A stretch of 57,366 nucleotides of DNA from Hyphomicrobiales bacterium (GCA_003241815.1 QBLV01000001.1:49402-106767); one strand, 5' to 3'; counted from the first letter of the stretch, positions 26,493 through 35,344 are shown. Notes: generated from the sequence alone by a model not told the origin. A program made the numbers and translations.

Positions 26493-27595
26493 GCCGCGAC
26501 CTCGGTCACCTGATATTCCGCCTTGTCCAACCAGGACGGCTCGATCTCGACACCCCATCCGGGCTCGGAGGGGATCGCGACCATGCCGTCCTTTGCTCGA
26601 GGCGGGTTGCGGAGCAGGCCCCGTTCCCAAGGATAGTAGTCCGGTCCCTCGATCGAGAACTCGACATAGGGCCCGGCGTTGGCGAGCGCGCCCATGATGT
26701 GAAGGGTGAAGACCGTCACCATCGACTGGTTGGCCGAATGCGGGGTCACCGGCAGACCGGCCACGGCAGCCCAACGCGCCACGGTCAGCATGCGTCCGAC
26801 ACCGCCGATATAGCAGAGATCCGGTTGCACGACGTCGACGACGCGGCCCTCGATCATCGCCCGCCAGACCGCGAGATCGCAATCCTGCTCTCCGCCGGTG
26901 ACGTCCAGATCGAGCGCCTCACGGACCTCGCGCGTCCACGCATGCTCCCAATAGGGACAGGGCTCCTCGAAATGCACGATGCCATGGTCCTGCAGCATGC
27001 GGCCGACCGCGATCGCCTTGGCTGGCGAATAGCCGCTATTGGCGTCCACGAGCAGGGTCGCATCCGGACCCAGCGCCGCGCGCACCTGCGGGACGATAGC
27101 CTCGGTGCGGCCCGGCCATTCGTCCTCGTCGCGTCCGCATTCGCGCCCGACCCGGAACTTGAAGGCGCGGAAGCCATGGGCGTCGCGCAGGCGCACAAGA
27201 CGTTCGGCTTCCGCCTCCGGCGTGATCTCACCGCGCTTCATGCTGGATGCGTAGACCGGGAAGGGTCGCGGCGTGCCGCCGAGCAGTTCGCAGACGCTTT
27301 TGCGCTCTTTCCGCCCGCGCCAGTCCCACAAAGCGGTGTCGAGCCCGGTCAGGGCCCGGCAGAGATAGGAGCCTGGAAATTTGTGCTCGCGCTCGCCGAT
27401 CGTCGCGACGAGTTCGTCGATGGCCAGCGCATCCTCGCCGATCGCCCAGCGCGCGACCTGACGATGGAAGACGGTCGCGGTGATGTCGGCATTGTAGGGT
27501 GAAAACTGCCCCCAGCCTTGGCTGCCATCCTCGCAGGTCGCACGGACAAAGCCGACATCGGGCGTCGTGAAGCTCTCAAGCCGGGTGATCTTCAT
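26489..27595 (-). CDS. Enolase-superfamily enzyme, mandelate racemase/muconate lactonizing type
   Basis: The 368-aa protein has the lid domain at the N-terminus (MKITRLESFTTPDVGFVRAT) and then a barrel with a catalytic lysine in AFKFRVG. Metal ligands are seen in LLVDANSGY, HFEEPCPYWE and TGGEQDCD, with DVVQPDLCYIGG and TPHSANQS completing an Asp-His pair as in the mandelate-racemase subgroup. Members dehydrate or epimerise sugar acids or amino-acid derivatives; the substrate is unknown. The ATG at 27595 is chosen because the longer track ORF would run through the predicted operator B. It heads the catabolic transcript and overlaps the ALDH start. Confidence 0.88.
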   Translation of the reverse strand: MKITRLESFTTPDVGFVRATCEDGSQGWGQFSPYNADITATVFHRQVARWAIGEDALAIDELVATIGEREHKFPGSYLCRALTGLDTALWDWRGRKERKSVCELLGGTPRPFPVYASSMKRGEITPEAEAERLVRLRDAHGFRAFKFRVGRECGRDEDEWPGRTEAIVPQVRAALGPDATLLVDANSGYSPAKAIAVGRMLQDHGIVHFEEPCPYWEHAWTREVREALDLDVTGGEQDCDLAVWRAMIEGRVVDVVQPDLCYIGGVGRMLTVARWAAVAGLPVTPHSANQSMVTVFTLHIMGALANAGPYVEFSIEGPDYYPWERGLLRNPPRAKDGMVAIPSEPGWGVEIEPSWLDKAEYQVTEVAA

Positions 27596-27668
27596 CGCAG
27601 CCGCTAACCGTTCCGTCGCCGCAGCCTGCGCGATTGCAAGATCCGGGATAGCGTCGAGAGGGGGCTTG

Positions 27669-27716
27669 AATTGGTCTGAACCCAAGGTCCATTCTGATCA
27701 AAGCGGCAGTCCAATC
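27669..27716. promoter_or_regulatory. Predicted MocR operator, copy B (divergent promoter)
   Basis: The 48-bp element carries AATTGGTCTG, CCATTCTGAT and AGTCCAATC. It lies 73 bp before the enolase-superfamily gene (minus) and 27 bp before mocR (plus), an ideal position for autoregulation and control of the divergent catabolic transcript. Half-sites of the ATTGGNCT type occur both directly and inverted, as known for MocR regulators. Confidence 0.78.
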
Positions 27717-27743
27717 TCCAGGAGTGCACGCATCGGAGACAAC

Positions 27744-29228
27744 ATGGTCAAGCGCGAGGAAGGCGTCCTGCTGCAGTCGATTGTGCTGGACCGCGAGGGA
27801 ACGCATGGGCTGAGCGTGCAGATCTGCGTGGGCTTGCGCGAACTGATCCTGGGCGGCGCGCTCAAGGTCGGCGAACGCCTGCCGGCGACGCGCACTCTGG
27901 CGCAGGAGTTCGGCGTCGCCCGCACCACGATCGTCGAGAGCTTCGAGCGGCTCGCCGCCGAGGGCCTCGTCGAGACCCGCGTCGGCGCCGGCACCTATGT
28001 CAGCCGGGCGCTGGCCAGCGAGCGACCGGCGCCGGCCGTGGCGGCGGTGGCCGTACCCACCGCGAAAGTGCGGCTGGCGCAGGCGATGGATTCCGCCTCG
28101 AAGCTGTTCGGCGCCCGCCTGCCGCACCAGCCGCGCGCCTTCACCACGGCGATGCCGGCCTTCGACGCCTTCCCGATGGCGCAATGGGCCAAGCTGTCTG
28201 GCCGGCACTGGCGCAAGCCCCGCCATCAGGTGCTGGGCTATCCTGATCCCCATGGCGAGGCCGCGTTGCGGCAGGCGATCGCCGCGCATCTGCGGCTCAA
28301 TCGCGGCATCGCCTGCGAATGGCAGCAGATCTTCATCGTCGCCGGCGCCCAGCAGGCCTTCCAGCTCCTTGCCGCGACGCTGATCAACCCCGGCGACAAG
28401 GTCTGGTTCGAGAACCCGGGCGCGATCGGCGCCCGCAACAGCCTGATCCTGTCGGGCGCCGAGATCGTGCCGGTACCGGTCGACGAGTCCGGCCTCGTCG
28501 TCGAGGCGGGCCTGCGGCGCGCGCCCGATTTCAAGCTCGCCTTCGTCACACCCGCCCATCAGCAGCCGCTCGGCGCCAAGATGAGCCTGGAACGGCGCCT
28601 CGCCTTGCTGGAGGCGGCGCAGGCCAGTTCCGCCTGGATCATCGAGGATGACTGGGACGGCGAGTTCTGCTTCCAGGGCGCGCCCATGGCGACGCTGACC
28701 AGCATCGACCTGACCGGCCGGGTGATCTATGTCGGCACCTTCTCGAAGACGCTGTTTCCGTCGCTGCGCCTGGGCTTTCTCGTCGCCCCGCGCCAACTCG
28801 CCGAGCAAATCGGCATCTGCCGCGACGCCTGTTCGCCGGGTGTTCCGACAGCGTTGCAGGGCATCGTCGCCGACTTCATCGTCGAGGGACATTTCGCCAC
28901 CCATGTCCGGCGCATGCGAAAGCTCTATCAGGAACGGCACCAGATGCTGATCGATGCGGCGGCGACGCATCTGGCGGGCGATCTCGACATCGTGCCGACC
29001 CATACCGGCATGCACACCATCGCGTATCTCCGCGACGGGCTTGACGCCGTTGCACTCACCCAGGCCGCAGCCGGACGCGGCATCACCGTGGCGCCGATCA
29101 GCCGCTTCGGCCTGGAGCCGGTGGAGCGCGACGGCCTCGTCCTCGGCTTCAGCGGCTTCACGCCCGCGCAGATACAGGCCGGGGTGCTCGGCCTGCGGCT
29201 GGCGATCGACGATCTCGGAGCGCGCTGA
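27744..29228 (+). CDS. MocR-family transcriptional regulator (GntR DNA-binding domain fused to aminotransferase-like domain)
   Basis: The 494-aa regulator has an N-terminal winged helix of GntR type (LRELILGGALKVGERLPATRTLAQEFGVARTTIVESF, about residues 35-75). A linker leads to a type-I aminotransferase fold with YVGTFSKTLFPSLRLGF carrying the PLP-binding lysine. MocR proteins sense PLP or an amino compound and usually control adjacent amine or vitamin B6 genes. Here the gene is divergent from the enolase/ALDH/oxidase operon. Repeated operator-like blocks sit before that operon, the transporter and the GMC gene. The ATG at 27744 follows operator B by 27 bp. The ligand is unknown. Confidence 0.94.
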   Translation: MVKREEGVLLQSIVLDREGTHGLSVQICVGLRELILGGALKVGERLPATRTLAQEFGVARTTIVESFERLAAEGLVETRVGAGTYVSRALASERPAPAVAAVAVPTAKVRLAQAMDSASKLFGARLPHQPRAFTTAMPAFDAFPMAQWAKLSGRHWRKPRHQVLGYPDPHGEAALRQAIAAHLRLNRGIACEWQQIFIVAGAQQAFQLLAATLINPGDKVWFENPGAIGARNSLILSGAEIVPVPVDESGLVVEAGLRRAPDFKLAFVTPAHQQPLGAKMSLERRLALLEAAQASSAWIIEDDWDGEFCFQGAPMATLTSIDLTGRVIYVGTFSKTLFPSLRLGFLVAPRQLAEQIGICRDACSPGVPTALQGIVADFIVEGHFATHVRRMRKLYQERHQMLIDAAATHLAGDLDIVPTHTGMHTIAYLRDGLDAVALTQAAAGRGITVAPISRFGLEPVERDGLVLGFSGFTPAQIQAGVLGLRLAIDDLGAR

Positions 29229-29237
29229 GGCAGCAGA

Positions 29238-29286
29238 GGATTGGACTGGCGCTTTGAGCGGAATGGCCCTTAGCGACAAGCCCAAT
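29238..29286 (+). promoter_or_regulatory. Predicted MocR operator, copy C (upstream of the GMC gene)
   Basis: In inverted orientation, 29 of the first 33 positions equal copy B (GATTGGACTG, CGCTTTGA, GAATGG, CCTT), and a terminal CCAAT is kept with one extra base in the spacer. It starts 10 bp after the mocR stop and ends 51 bp before the GMC start codon. Confidence 0.74.
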
Positions 29287-29337
29287 CAGCCCTAGAGCCG
29301 TGAGGATGGAACGCCGGAAACCGGCAGGGAGCCCGCC

Positions 29338-30948
29338 TTGGAGCAATGGGACGTCATCGTCGTCGGCGCGGGATCGGCGGGCTGCGCGCTGGCCGGGCGC
29401 CTCGCCTTGTCCGGACGCAACCGCATCCTCGTGCTGGAAGCAGGGCCGCGCGACCTGAACCCCTGGCTGCATGTGCCGATCGGCTACGGCAAGACCTTCT
29501 ACAACCCGCAGCTCAACTGGATGTACCGGACCGAGAAGCAAACGCACCTCGCCAGTCGTGAAATCTACCAGCCGCGCGGCAAGGTCGTTGGCGGGTCGAG
29601 CGCCATCAACGCCATGGTCTATATGCGTGGCCAGCCCGGAGATTTCGACGGCTGGGAGCGCATGGGCAACCCCGGCTGGGGCTGGCGCGAGGTTCTCGCC
29701 ACCTAACGCCGCATGGAGGACCATGCGCTGGGCTCATCCGTCTGGCATGGCGCGGGCGGCCCTGTCCATGTCGAGGACATCTCGCAGGAGGTGCACCCTC
29801 TCACCCCGCTTTTCGTCAAGGCGGCGCAGGAAGCGGGCCTGCCCTTCAACCCCGATCTCAACGGCGAAAGCTGCGACGGCGCCGGCATCTACCAGATCAC
29901 CACGCGCGGCGGCCTGCGTGAATCGGCGGCGCGGGCCTATCTGCACCCGGCCCGCAGAAGTGGGCGCGTCAAGGTCGAGACCGGTGTTCTGGCCTCGCGC
30001 ATCCTGTTCGAGGGCCGCCGCGCCATCGGTGTCGAAGGCTGGCAAGACGGCCGGCCAGTCAGCTACCGCACGGCCGGCGAGATCATCGTCGCCGCGGGCG
30101 CGATCAACTCCCCTCAGCTCCTGCAGCTCTCCGGCATCGGCTCGCCGGAGCATCTCGCACAGCACGGCATCGCGACCGTGCAGGCCCTGCCGGCGGTCGG
30201 CCAGCATCTGCAGGACCATCTCTGCTACGACCATGTCTATCGTTCCCGGCGCCCGAGCCTGAACGACGATCTCCTGTCCTGGCCAGGCCGAATCGGCATG
30301 GCGCTGACCTATCTTCTGCACCGGCGCGGCCCGCTCGCGCTCAGCGTCAACCAGGGCGGCGGCTATCTGCGAACACGGCCGGAGCTCGACCGGCCGGACA
30401 TGCAGCTCTATTTTTCGCCGCTGAGCTATGAGCGTGCTTTGCCCGGCGTTCGGGCTCTGATGAGACCTGATCCGTTTCCCGGGTTCAGCACCAGCGTCTC
30501 GCCCTGCCGGCCGCACAGCCGCGGCCATATCTCGATCCGCTCGCCCGATCCCCGCGTCGCGCCCGAAATCGCCCCCAACTATCTTTCAGACCCGCGCGAT
30601 GTCGTCGACATCCTCGCCGGCGCCCGCTTCCTGCGCCGTCTCGCCGCGACGCCAACCTTTGCGACCCTGATAGAGAGCGAGATCAAGCCCGGCCCGCACT
30701 GCCACGACGATGCAGCCCTGCTCCAATCGATCCGGCAGCAGGCCTATTCGGTCTTCCACCCCTGCGGCACCTGCCGCATGGGGCCCGACCCTGCCGATTC
30801 CGTCGTCGATGCCCGGCTGAAGGTGCATGGCATCGAGGGCCTGCGCGTGGCGGATGCATCGATCTTCCCGACGATCCCCTCTGGCAACACCAACGCGCCC
30901 GCTATGATGGTAGGCGAGCGTGCGGCCGACCTCATGCTGGCGGACTGA
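29338..30948 (+). pseudogene. GMC-family flavin oxidoreductase interrupted by an in-frame TAA
   Basis: Both pieces (29338-29706 and 29713-30948) are in the same frame, separated only by TAA-CGC-CGC. The first has the FAD motif VIVVGAGSAGCALAGRLA and GGSSAINAMVYMRG. The second has AGAINSPQLLQLSGIG, the active-site histidine region HPCGTCRMG and the asparagine of IPSGNTNAPAMM. Together they span about 536 residues, the normal length for choline-dehydrogenase-type GMC oxidases of alcohols. The stop falls after codon 122, where family members read on into a helix. A TTG start at 29338 is assumed. It is either a recent nonsense mutation, a sequencing error, or unusual readthrough. The predicted MocR site lies upstream. 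Confidence 0.85.
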
Positions 30949-31043
30949 ACGTCGCTCATTGCCATCGCCAGCCTGATCGCCGAGACAGATCCGGACGCTT
31001 CGCCGTTACTGTAGCCCTGCCTTACCAACCCCGAGGAGAAACC

Positions 31044-31397
31044 ATGATCACGCGCCACGAAGTCACCGGACGGCTGAGCAAGGTGCTTGTTGCCAACGGA
31101 TTCGCCTTCCTCTCGGGCCTGACCGCCAAGGACCGCAGCGGTGGCGTCAAGGAGCAGACCGCCGACATCCTGGCGCAGATCGACGGCTATCTGCAGCTGG
31201 CCGGAACCGACAAGACCCGCATCGTCGTCGCCAATATCTGGCTCAAGGACATCTCGACCTTCGCCGAAATGAACGCAGCGTGGGAAGCCTGGGTCGACCC
31301 GGCGCAGCCGCCGGCACGTGCCACCGTCGAATCGCGTCTCGCCGCCGAGAACATCCTCGTTGAAATCCAGGTCCAGGCGCTGGCAGGAAGCCTCTAG
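31044..31397 (+). CDS. RidA/YjgF family enamine/imine deaminase-like protein
   Basis: The 117-aa protein has the Rid-family ending PARATVESRLAAENILVEIQVQA, with the conserved arginine that binds the carboxylate of enamine substrates. The QTADILAQIDGYLQLAG helix also fits. Such trimers hydrolyse reactive enamines or imines released by PLP enzymes and amine oxidases. Placed after the amine oxidase cluster, it could clear imines from the FAD oxidase. GAGGAG precedes the ATG by 6 bp. It lies 95 bp after the GMC gene and may share its transcript. Confidence 0.88.
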   Translation: MITRHEVTGRLSKVLVANGFAFLSGLTAKDRSGGVKEQTADILAQIDGYLQLAGTDKTRIVVANIWLKDISTFAEMNAAWEAWVDPAQPPARATVESRLAAENILVEIQVQALAGSL

Positions 31398-31449
31398 ACG
31401 ATCGGCTCATCAGCTGGAAAACCGAAAATACACCGACGCCAAGGTGTGG

Positions 31450-31484
31450 AGGGGGGACGGTATGTGTCCCTCTCCCATTACCAT
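31450..31484. repeat. tRNA-3'-end-like repeat, copy 3 (possible attachment-site remnant or terminator)
   Basis: GGGGGGACGGTATGT is followed by GTCCCTCTCCC and ATTACCA. The right side resembles the tRNA-Met 3' end (GTCCCTCTCCCGCTACCA), the left side matches the copy at 19449. The two sides form an approximately 8-bp stem with one G-T pair, so it may serve as terminator after the RidA gene, 53 bp downstream of its stop. Confidence 0.5.
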
Positions 31485-31674
31485 CCCCCCAAGCCTCACA
31501 GACGGGCAGGCGGTCGCCTCCTGTCATGTTCGGACGTTGTGCTGTGGCCTCGATTCTGGGGCGACGTGCCACGAGCCGCTTTGACGAGCGCCCACAGACC
31601 TGATCAGGTCGTGCAGGACGCTTCGGATTGTCAGGCTCGTAGCGCTGACCCGAGCCGCCGCCGGCTCTACGATT

Positions 31675-32940
31675 TCACGTGGTTGTCTCTCCCATAGACG
31701 CCTGCCGGGCCTCGCGACGGCGATCGAGCCACGCCATCACAGGGCTGGCGGTGGCGCCGTGGAGCACGATCGAGACCAGGATGATAAAGGAGACCACACT
31801 CCAGATGAGATCGGCGTCGTCGAAAGCGCCGTGCCCGGCCCCATAAGCAAGATAGTAGATCGAACCGACGCCACGGATGCCATAGACGCTGATCACGGAC
31901 TTTTTGTCAGCAGGCAGGACGGCTCCGCTGAGGCCGATCCAGCCGCTCAGCGGCCTGATGACCAACAGGGCGAGGACCCCGAAAACGATCCCGTCCCAGC
32001 GAAGGGCCTGCAGCAGCCCGCCGGTTGAAAGCGCTCCACCGAACAAAACCAGCAGCGCCATCATCAGAAGCCGTTCGAGTTCCTCGGCAAAATCGTGCAA
32101 CTGCGTGTGGTAGCCATGGTCGCGTTCCTGCATGCGCAGCACCAGCGCCGCCACGAACACCGACAGGAAGCCGTAGCCGTGGGCGAGTTCGGCCGCGCCA
32201 TAGGCGATGCAGGTGATGCCGAGAGCCACGAAGCCATCGCCCGTACGCGAAAGCCTGGCCCGGTTGGGCAGGTGAAAGATCAGGTAGCCGAGGACGTGGC
32301 CCGTCACGATGCCGACCACCAGCCCGGCGGACAGCTTCCAGACGACATCAATCGTCAGCCAGTGCAGCAGCCAGGGCTCGCTGGTTGTCGAGGCCAGCGA
32401 CAAGGCGATCGCCGCATGCACGAACGGGAAGGCGAGAGCGTCGTTGAGCCCGGCTTCCGAGGTCAGGGCGAAGCGCGTATCGCCGTCTTCGCCGGAATTC
32501 GGCGGCCCAACCTGGATGTCAGCGGCCAGCACGGGATCGGTCGGGGCCAGCACGGACGCCAGCAGCAGCGCCGATGCGAGGCCCAGCCCCAAAAGCCCCT
32601 GACCCAGCAGCGTCAGACCGATGATGGTCAGCGGCATGGCGATGCCCAGAAGCCGCCAGGTCAGGATCCAGCGCTTCCAACCGATTCGCCGGTCGAGCTT
32701 TAGCCCGGCGCCCATCAGCGAGATGATGACGACCATCTCCGAGAAGCGCTCGACGACCGCGAGATGGCCCCGCGGATGAGGAATGGCGGTTTGCATGACC
32801 GGAAGGGCAAAAATGCCCGCGCCGATCGCGACACAGACGATCGGCAGCGAAAGCGGCGCCCGCGTCAGGACCATCGGCAGCCAAGCCGTCAAAAGGACCA
32901 GGCAACCAAAGCCGACGAGCAGGATGATGTAGGGGTCCAC
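31675..32940 (-). CDS. Cation:proton antiporter, CPA1 (NhaP-like) family
   Basis: The 421-aa inner-membrane protein has about 12 helices and the CPA1 features LASVLAPTDPVLAADI (conserved Asp), LTSEAGLNDALAFPFV and SVYGIRGVGSIYYLAYG. It exchanges Na+ or K+ for H+. The start is a GTG at 32940 just before the first helix (PYIILLVGFGCLVLL); the track ORF starts too early at 33072. It stands alone between the catabolic island and the alcohol dehydrogenase, and is a second antiporter in the window after Mrp. No regulatory site was recognised. Confidence 0.9.
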   Translation of the reverse strand: MDPYIILLVGFGCLVLLTAWLPMVLTRAPLSLPIVCVAIGAGIFALPVMQTAIPHPRGHLAVVERFSEMVVIISLMGAGLKLDRRIGWKRWILTWRLLGIAMPLTIIGLTLLGQGLLGLGLASALLLASVLAPTDPVLAADIQVGPPNSGEDGDTRFALTSEAGLNDALAFPFVHAAIALSLASTTSEPWLLHWLTIDVVWKLSAGLVVGIVTGHVLGYLIFHLPNRARLSRTGDGFVALGITCIAYGAAELAHGYGFLSVFVAALVLRMQERDHGYHTQLHDFAEELERLLMMALLVLFGGALSTGGLLQALRWDGIVFGVLALLVIRPLSGWIGLSGAVLPADKKSVISVYGIRGVGSIYYLAYGAGHGAFDDADLIWSVVSFIILVSIVLHGATASPVMAWLDRRREARQASMGETTT

Positions 32941-33355
32941 GATAGGGTTTCCAGGCGGTCCTGAGATGCGCGAATTCACATGAGACAGGGCGCGGCATCG
33001 AGGCTCGGCGCGTCTGGCGGAAGGATTGAAGCCGAGGTCCTGCTGCATCCGGCAGCACCGGGCAAGAGGCAATATCAGGCTGGGATCAGCGTATGGTCAG
33101 CTGTCTGGAGATCGCATCATCGCGTTCAAGGGGCGATAAGCCGGGGCAAAACGGTGGCCTCCATAGCGCGATGGCGGGCCTGGCGCGGCAAAGAGCCTGC
33201 CGCGACGCCGCTCGGCCACATTCGGCGCGACGCGCTTTCACACACTGCCTCGGCCATCTACTGCCCGATCACAATTCCGTCTTTGACAGCCCTCAGCTTT
33301 TGCGGCCCGATGGGTCCAAGAAGTTCATCAAACAACCTGTTGAGGAAATGCCTGC
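32941..33355. other. Intergenic region without a recognisable gene
   Basis: These 415 bp separate the divergent antiporter and alcohol dehydrogenase genes. ORFs listed here (32980-33612, 33093-33359) have no family resemblance and run out of frame into the next gene. A TTGACA near 33282 could be a -35 element for the dehydrogenase gene, but I see no convincing -10. Confidence 0.4.
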
Positions 33356-34480
33356 ATGAAGATCCGCGCCGCCGTCCTGAATGCCAGCCCCGTCTCGGCG
33401 CCATACGCGAAGAGCCGGCCACTCGCGATCGAGGAGGTCGAGCTCGCGCCGCCGGGGCCGGGCGAAGTGCTGGTCAGGGTCCGGGCAGCGGGCCTGTGCC
33501 ATTCCGACCTCTCGGTGATCGACGGCAACAGGCCCCGCCCCGTCCCCATGGTGCTCGGCCACGAGGCGGCCGGCGAGGTGGTGGAGCCAGGCCCGGGCGT
33601 GCACGACCTTAAGAAGGGCGACCGGGTCATCATGGTCTTCGTCCCCTCCTGCGGACACTGCTCGCCCTGTAGCGAGGGCAGGCCTGCGCTCTGCGAGCCG
33701 GGCAACGCTGCCAACGGGATCGGCGAACTGCTTGGTGGCGGACGCCGGCTCTCGGCTGGCGGGAAGCCCGTGCATCACCATGTCGGCGTTTCGGCCTTCG
33801 CCGAATATGCCGTGATCTCGCGTCACTCCCTGGTGAAGCTCGAGGCCGACATCCCCCATGAGATCGCGGCGTTGTTCGGCTGCGCAGTGCTGACCGGCGT
33901 CGGCGCGGCCGTCAATACCGCCAAGGTGAGGGCCGGCGAGACCGTCGCCGTCGTCGGCCTCGGCGGCGTCGGCCTGAGCGCGCTTCTGGGCGCGGCCGCC
34001 TGCGGAGCCGCGCGTGTCATCGCGGTCGACCTGTCGGAGGAGAAGCTCGCCATCGCACGCGAACTGGGCGCGACGGACACATTCAACGCGGCCGATCCCG
34101 GCGTCGTCGAGGCCATTCGCGCTGCCACCAAAGGCGGCGTCGATCACGGGCTGGAAATGGCGGGCTCCGTCAAGGCGCTCGACCTCGCCTACCAGATCAC
34201 GCGGCGCGGCGGCACCACCACGACGGCGGGCCTCGCCAACCCGGCCCACACCCTCTCGCTGTCGCCGGTGCGCCTCGTCGGCGAGGAGCGCACGTTGAAG
34301 GGTTCTTACGTGGGCTCCTGCATCCCGATGCGCGACATCCCGCGCTTCGTCGATCTCTATCTGCGCGGCAAGCTGCCGGTGGATAAGCTGATGACCAGCC
34401 AGAGCGGGCTCGACGGCATCAACGAGGGTTTCGACGCGCTCAACGAAGGCCGCACCATCCGCCACGTCATCATGATGTGA
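33356..34480 (+). CDS. Zinc-dependent alcohol dehydrogenase (MDR family)
   Basis: The 374-aa enzyme has catalytic zinc ligands in GLCHSD (Cys48) and GHEAAG (His69). Four structural-zinc cysteines lie in SCGHCSPCSEGRPALC (about 99, 102, 105, 113). The Rossmann motif VVGLGGVGLSAL is near residue 200, followed by VIAVDLS, whose aspartate favours NAD+. It oxidises an alcohol or reduces an aldehyde in the cytoplasm; the sequence is close to the class III/aryl-alcohol type but without assignment. It appears monocistronic, with a repeat element after the stop. GAGGAA precedes the ATG. Confidence 0.92.
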   Translation: MKIRAAVLNASPVSAPYAKSRPLAIEEVELAPPGPGEVLVRVRAAGLCHSDLSVIDGNRPRPVPMVLGHEAAGEVVEPGPGVHDLKKGDRVIMVFVPSCGHCSPCSEGRPALCEPGNAANGIGELLGGGRRLSAGGKPVHHHVGVSAFAEYAVISRHSLVKLEADIPHEIAALFGCAVLTGVGAAVNTAKVRAGETVAVVGLGGVGLSALLGAAACGAARVIAVDLSEEKLAIARELGATDTFNAADPGVVEAIRAATKGGVDHGLEMAGSVKALDLAYQITRRGGTTTTAGLANPAHTLSLSPVRLVGEERTLKGSYVGSCIPMRDIPRFVDLYLRGKLPVDKLMTSQSGLDGINEGFDALNEGRTIRHVIMM

Positions 34481-34503
34481 CGGAGCGCATCATCCTCGGG
34501 CTG

Positions 34504-34607
34504 GAGCATCGGCCCGAAAAGTGGAATACGGTTTTTCGGAAAATCCGATGCAGTATCAAAGAGCTAGCGTTTCGGGCCGAATGCGATATTTCGGTCCGAA
34601 ACGCTAG
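34504..34607. repeat. Intergenic palindromic repeat element with strong hairpin
   Basis: The first part (34506-34551) has arms GCATCGG/CCGATGC and CCGAAAA/TTTTCGG, a form I recall as a common dispersed repeat of Hyphomicrobiales. The second part has a perfect 12-bp stem CTAGCGTTTCGG (34564-34575) and CCGAAACGCTAG (34596-34607). It follows the alcohol dehydrogenase stop and could end its transcript. The ORF 34477-34833 over it is spurious. Confidence 0.75.
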
Positions 34608-34775
34608 GCAGCCCGTCCTGCGCCGCCCAACCTTCTGCATCGCCACGACCGGCCGATCCTGTCCGTGCAAGCGGCAGCCGGCAACCGTCCGTGGGCCTGT
34701 TCCTCAGGGAACTGCCTCCCTCCTCTTCCCGCGATACGAAACGGTATCAGACGGTCGAAAGAGGGAGCGCGTGCC

Positions 34776-35237
34776 ATGGTCAAAATCGTCAACAGGGGTG
34801 GTTACAACAGACTGGAACTCACGCTGGGTGTAGGGCCCGGCCGCGCGAACAACATTGATGACGTCACTTACGTTCAGTTTCTGCTGAACAAGATCGTCCA
34901 GGCCGATGCCAATCTCGCCCTCCGACAGATGTGCAAACCCCACGACAAAAAGCTGGTCGTCGACGGAATTATCGGGCCGAAAACGAAAACTCAGATCAAA
35001 GCCTTTCAGAGGCACGTCAAGACATACAACAAAGGCATCATCGCGGACGGCTGCGTCGACAAATACGGCCTCAACGTATCCGATAAAGAACATCGCTACA
35101 CGTTCTTCGCTCTCATCATGGAGGTGATGTTCGTCTGCCCATGCTCTCTCGCGGGACTCGTCAACGAACCGGACTTCCCGCCCAGACTCGCCGCCATCGG
35201 CCGCGCTGTCTACAACTCCAACCCTTCGGACGCATAA
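34776..35237 (+). CDS. Small protein with peptidoglycan-binding-like domain
   Basis: The 153-aa product carries a segment VDGIIGPKTKTQIKAFQRHV around residues 65-84, the typical repeat of the PG_binding_1 domain (DG.fGp.T..al..fQ). There is no signal peptide, which is odd for a wall-binding protein; such domains also occur in secreted toxins and phage-derived proteins. The ATG at 34776 has GAGGGAG upstream, better than the track start at 34665. Its codon use (for example AAA, ATC/ATT mixing) is less GC-biased than in the neighbours, suggesting acquisition. A long inverted repeat follows. Confidence 0.65.
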   Translation: MVKIVNRGGYNRLELTLGVGPGRANNIDDVTYVQFLLNKIVQADANLALRQMCKPHDKKLVVDGIIGPKTKTQIKAFQRHVKTYNKGIIADGCVDKYGLNVSDKEHRYTFFALIMEVMFVCPCSLAGLVNEPDFPPRLAAIGRAVYNSNPSDA

Positions 35238-35313
35238 GGCATCCGATACACGAACCCTTGGGACGCGTGGGGTCTTCGACTTTGCAAGGCTCGGCGTGGG
35301 TGGCCGGCGAAAC

Positions 35314-35344
35314 CGGAATGGTCGGGACAAGCCCGACCATTCCG
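35314..35344. terminator. Perfect 13-bp stem hairpin between convergent genes
   Basis: CGGAATGGTCGGG, loop ACAAG, CCCGACCATTCCG. It lies between the plus-strand small gene and the minus-strand aldehyde dehydrogenase (stop at 35365), so it can serve both as terminator. Its core is shared with the repeat at 40253. Confidence 0.72.

Noticed and set aside
32980-33612. 210-aa ORF overlapping the alcohol dehydrogenase start
   Set aside because: It has no motif and its second half is the dehydrogenase gene in another frame.
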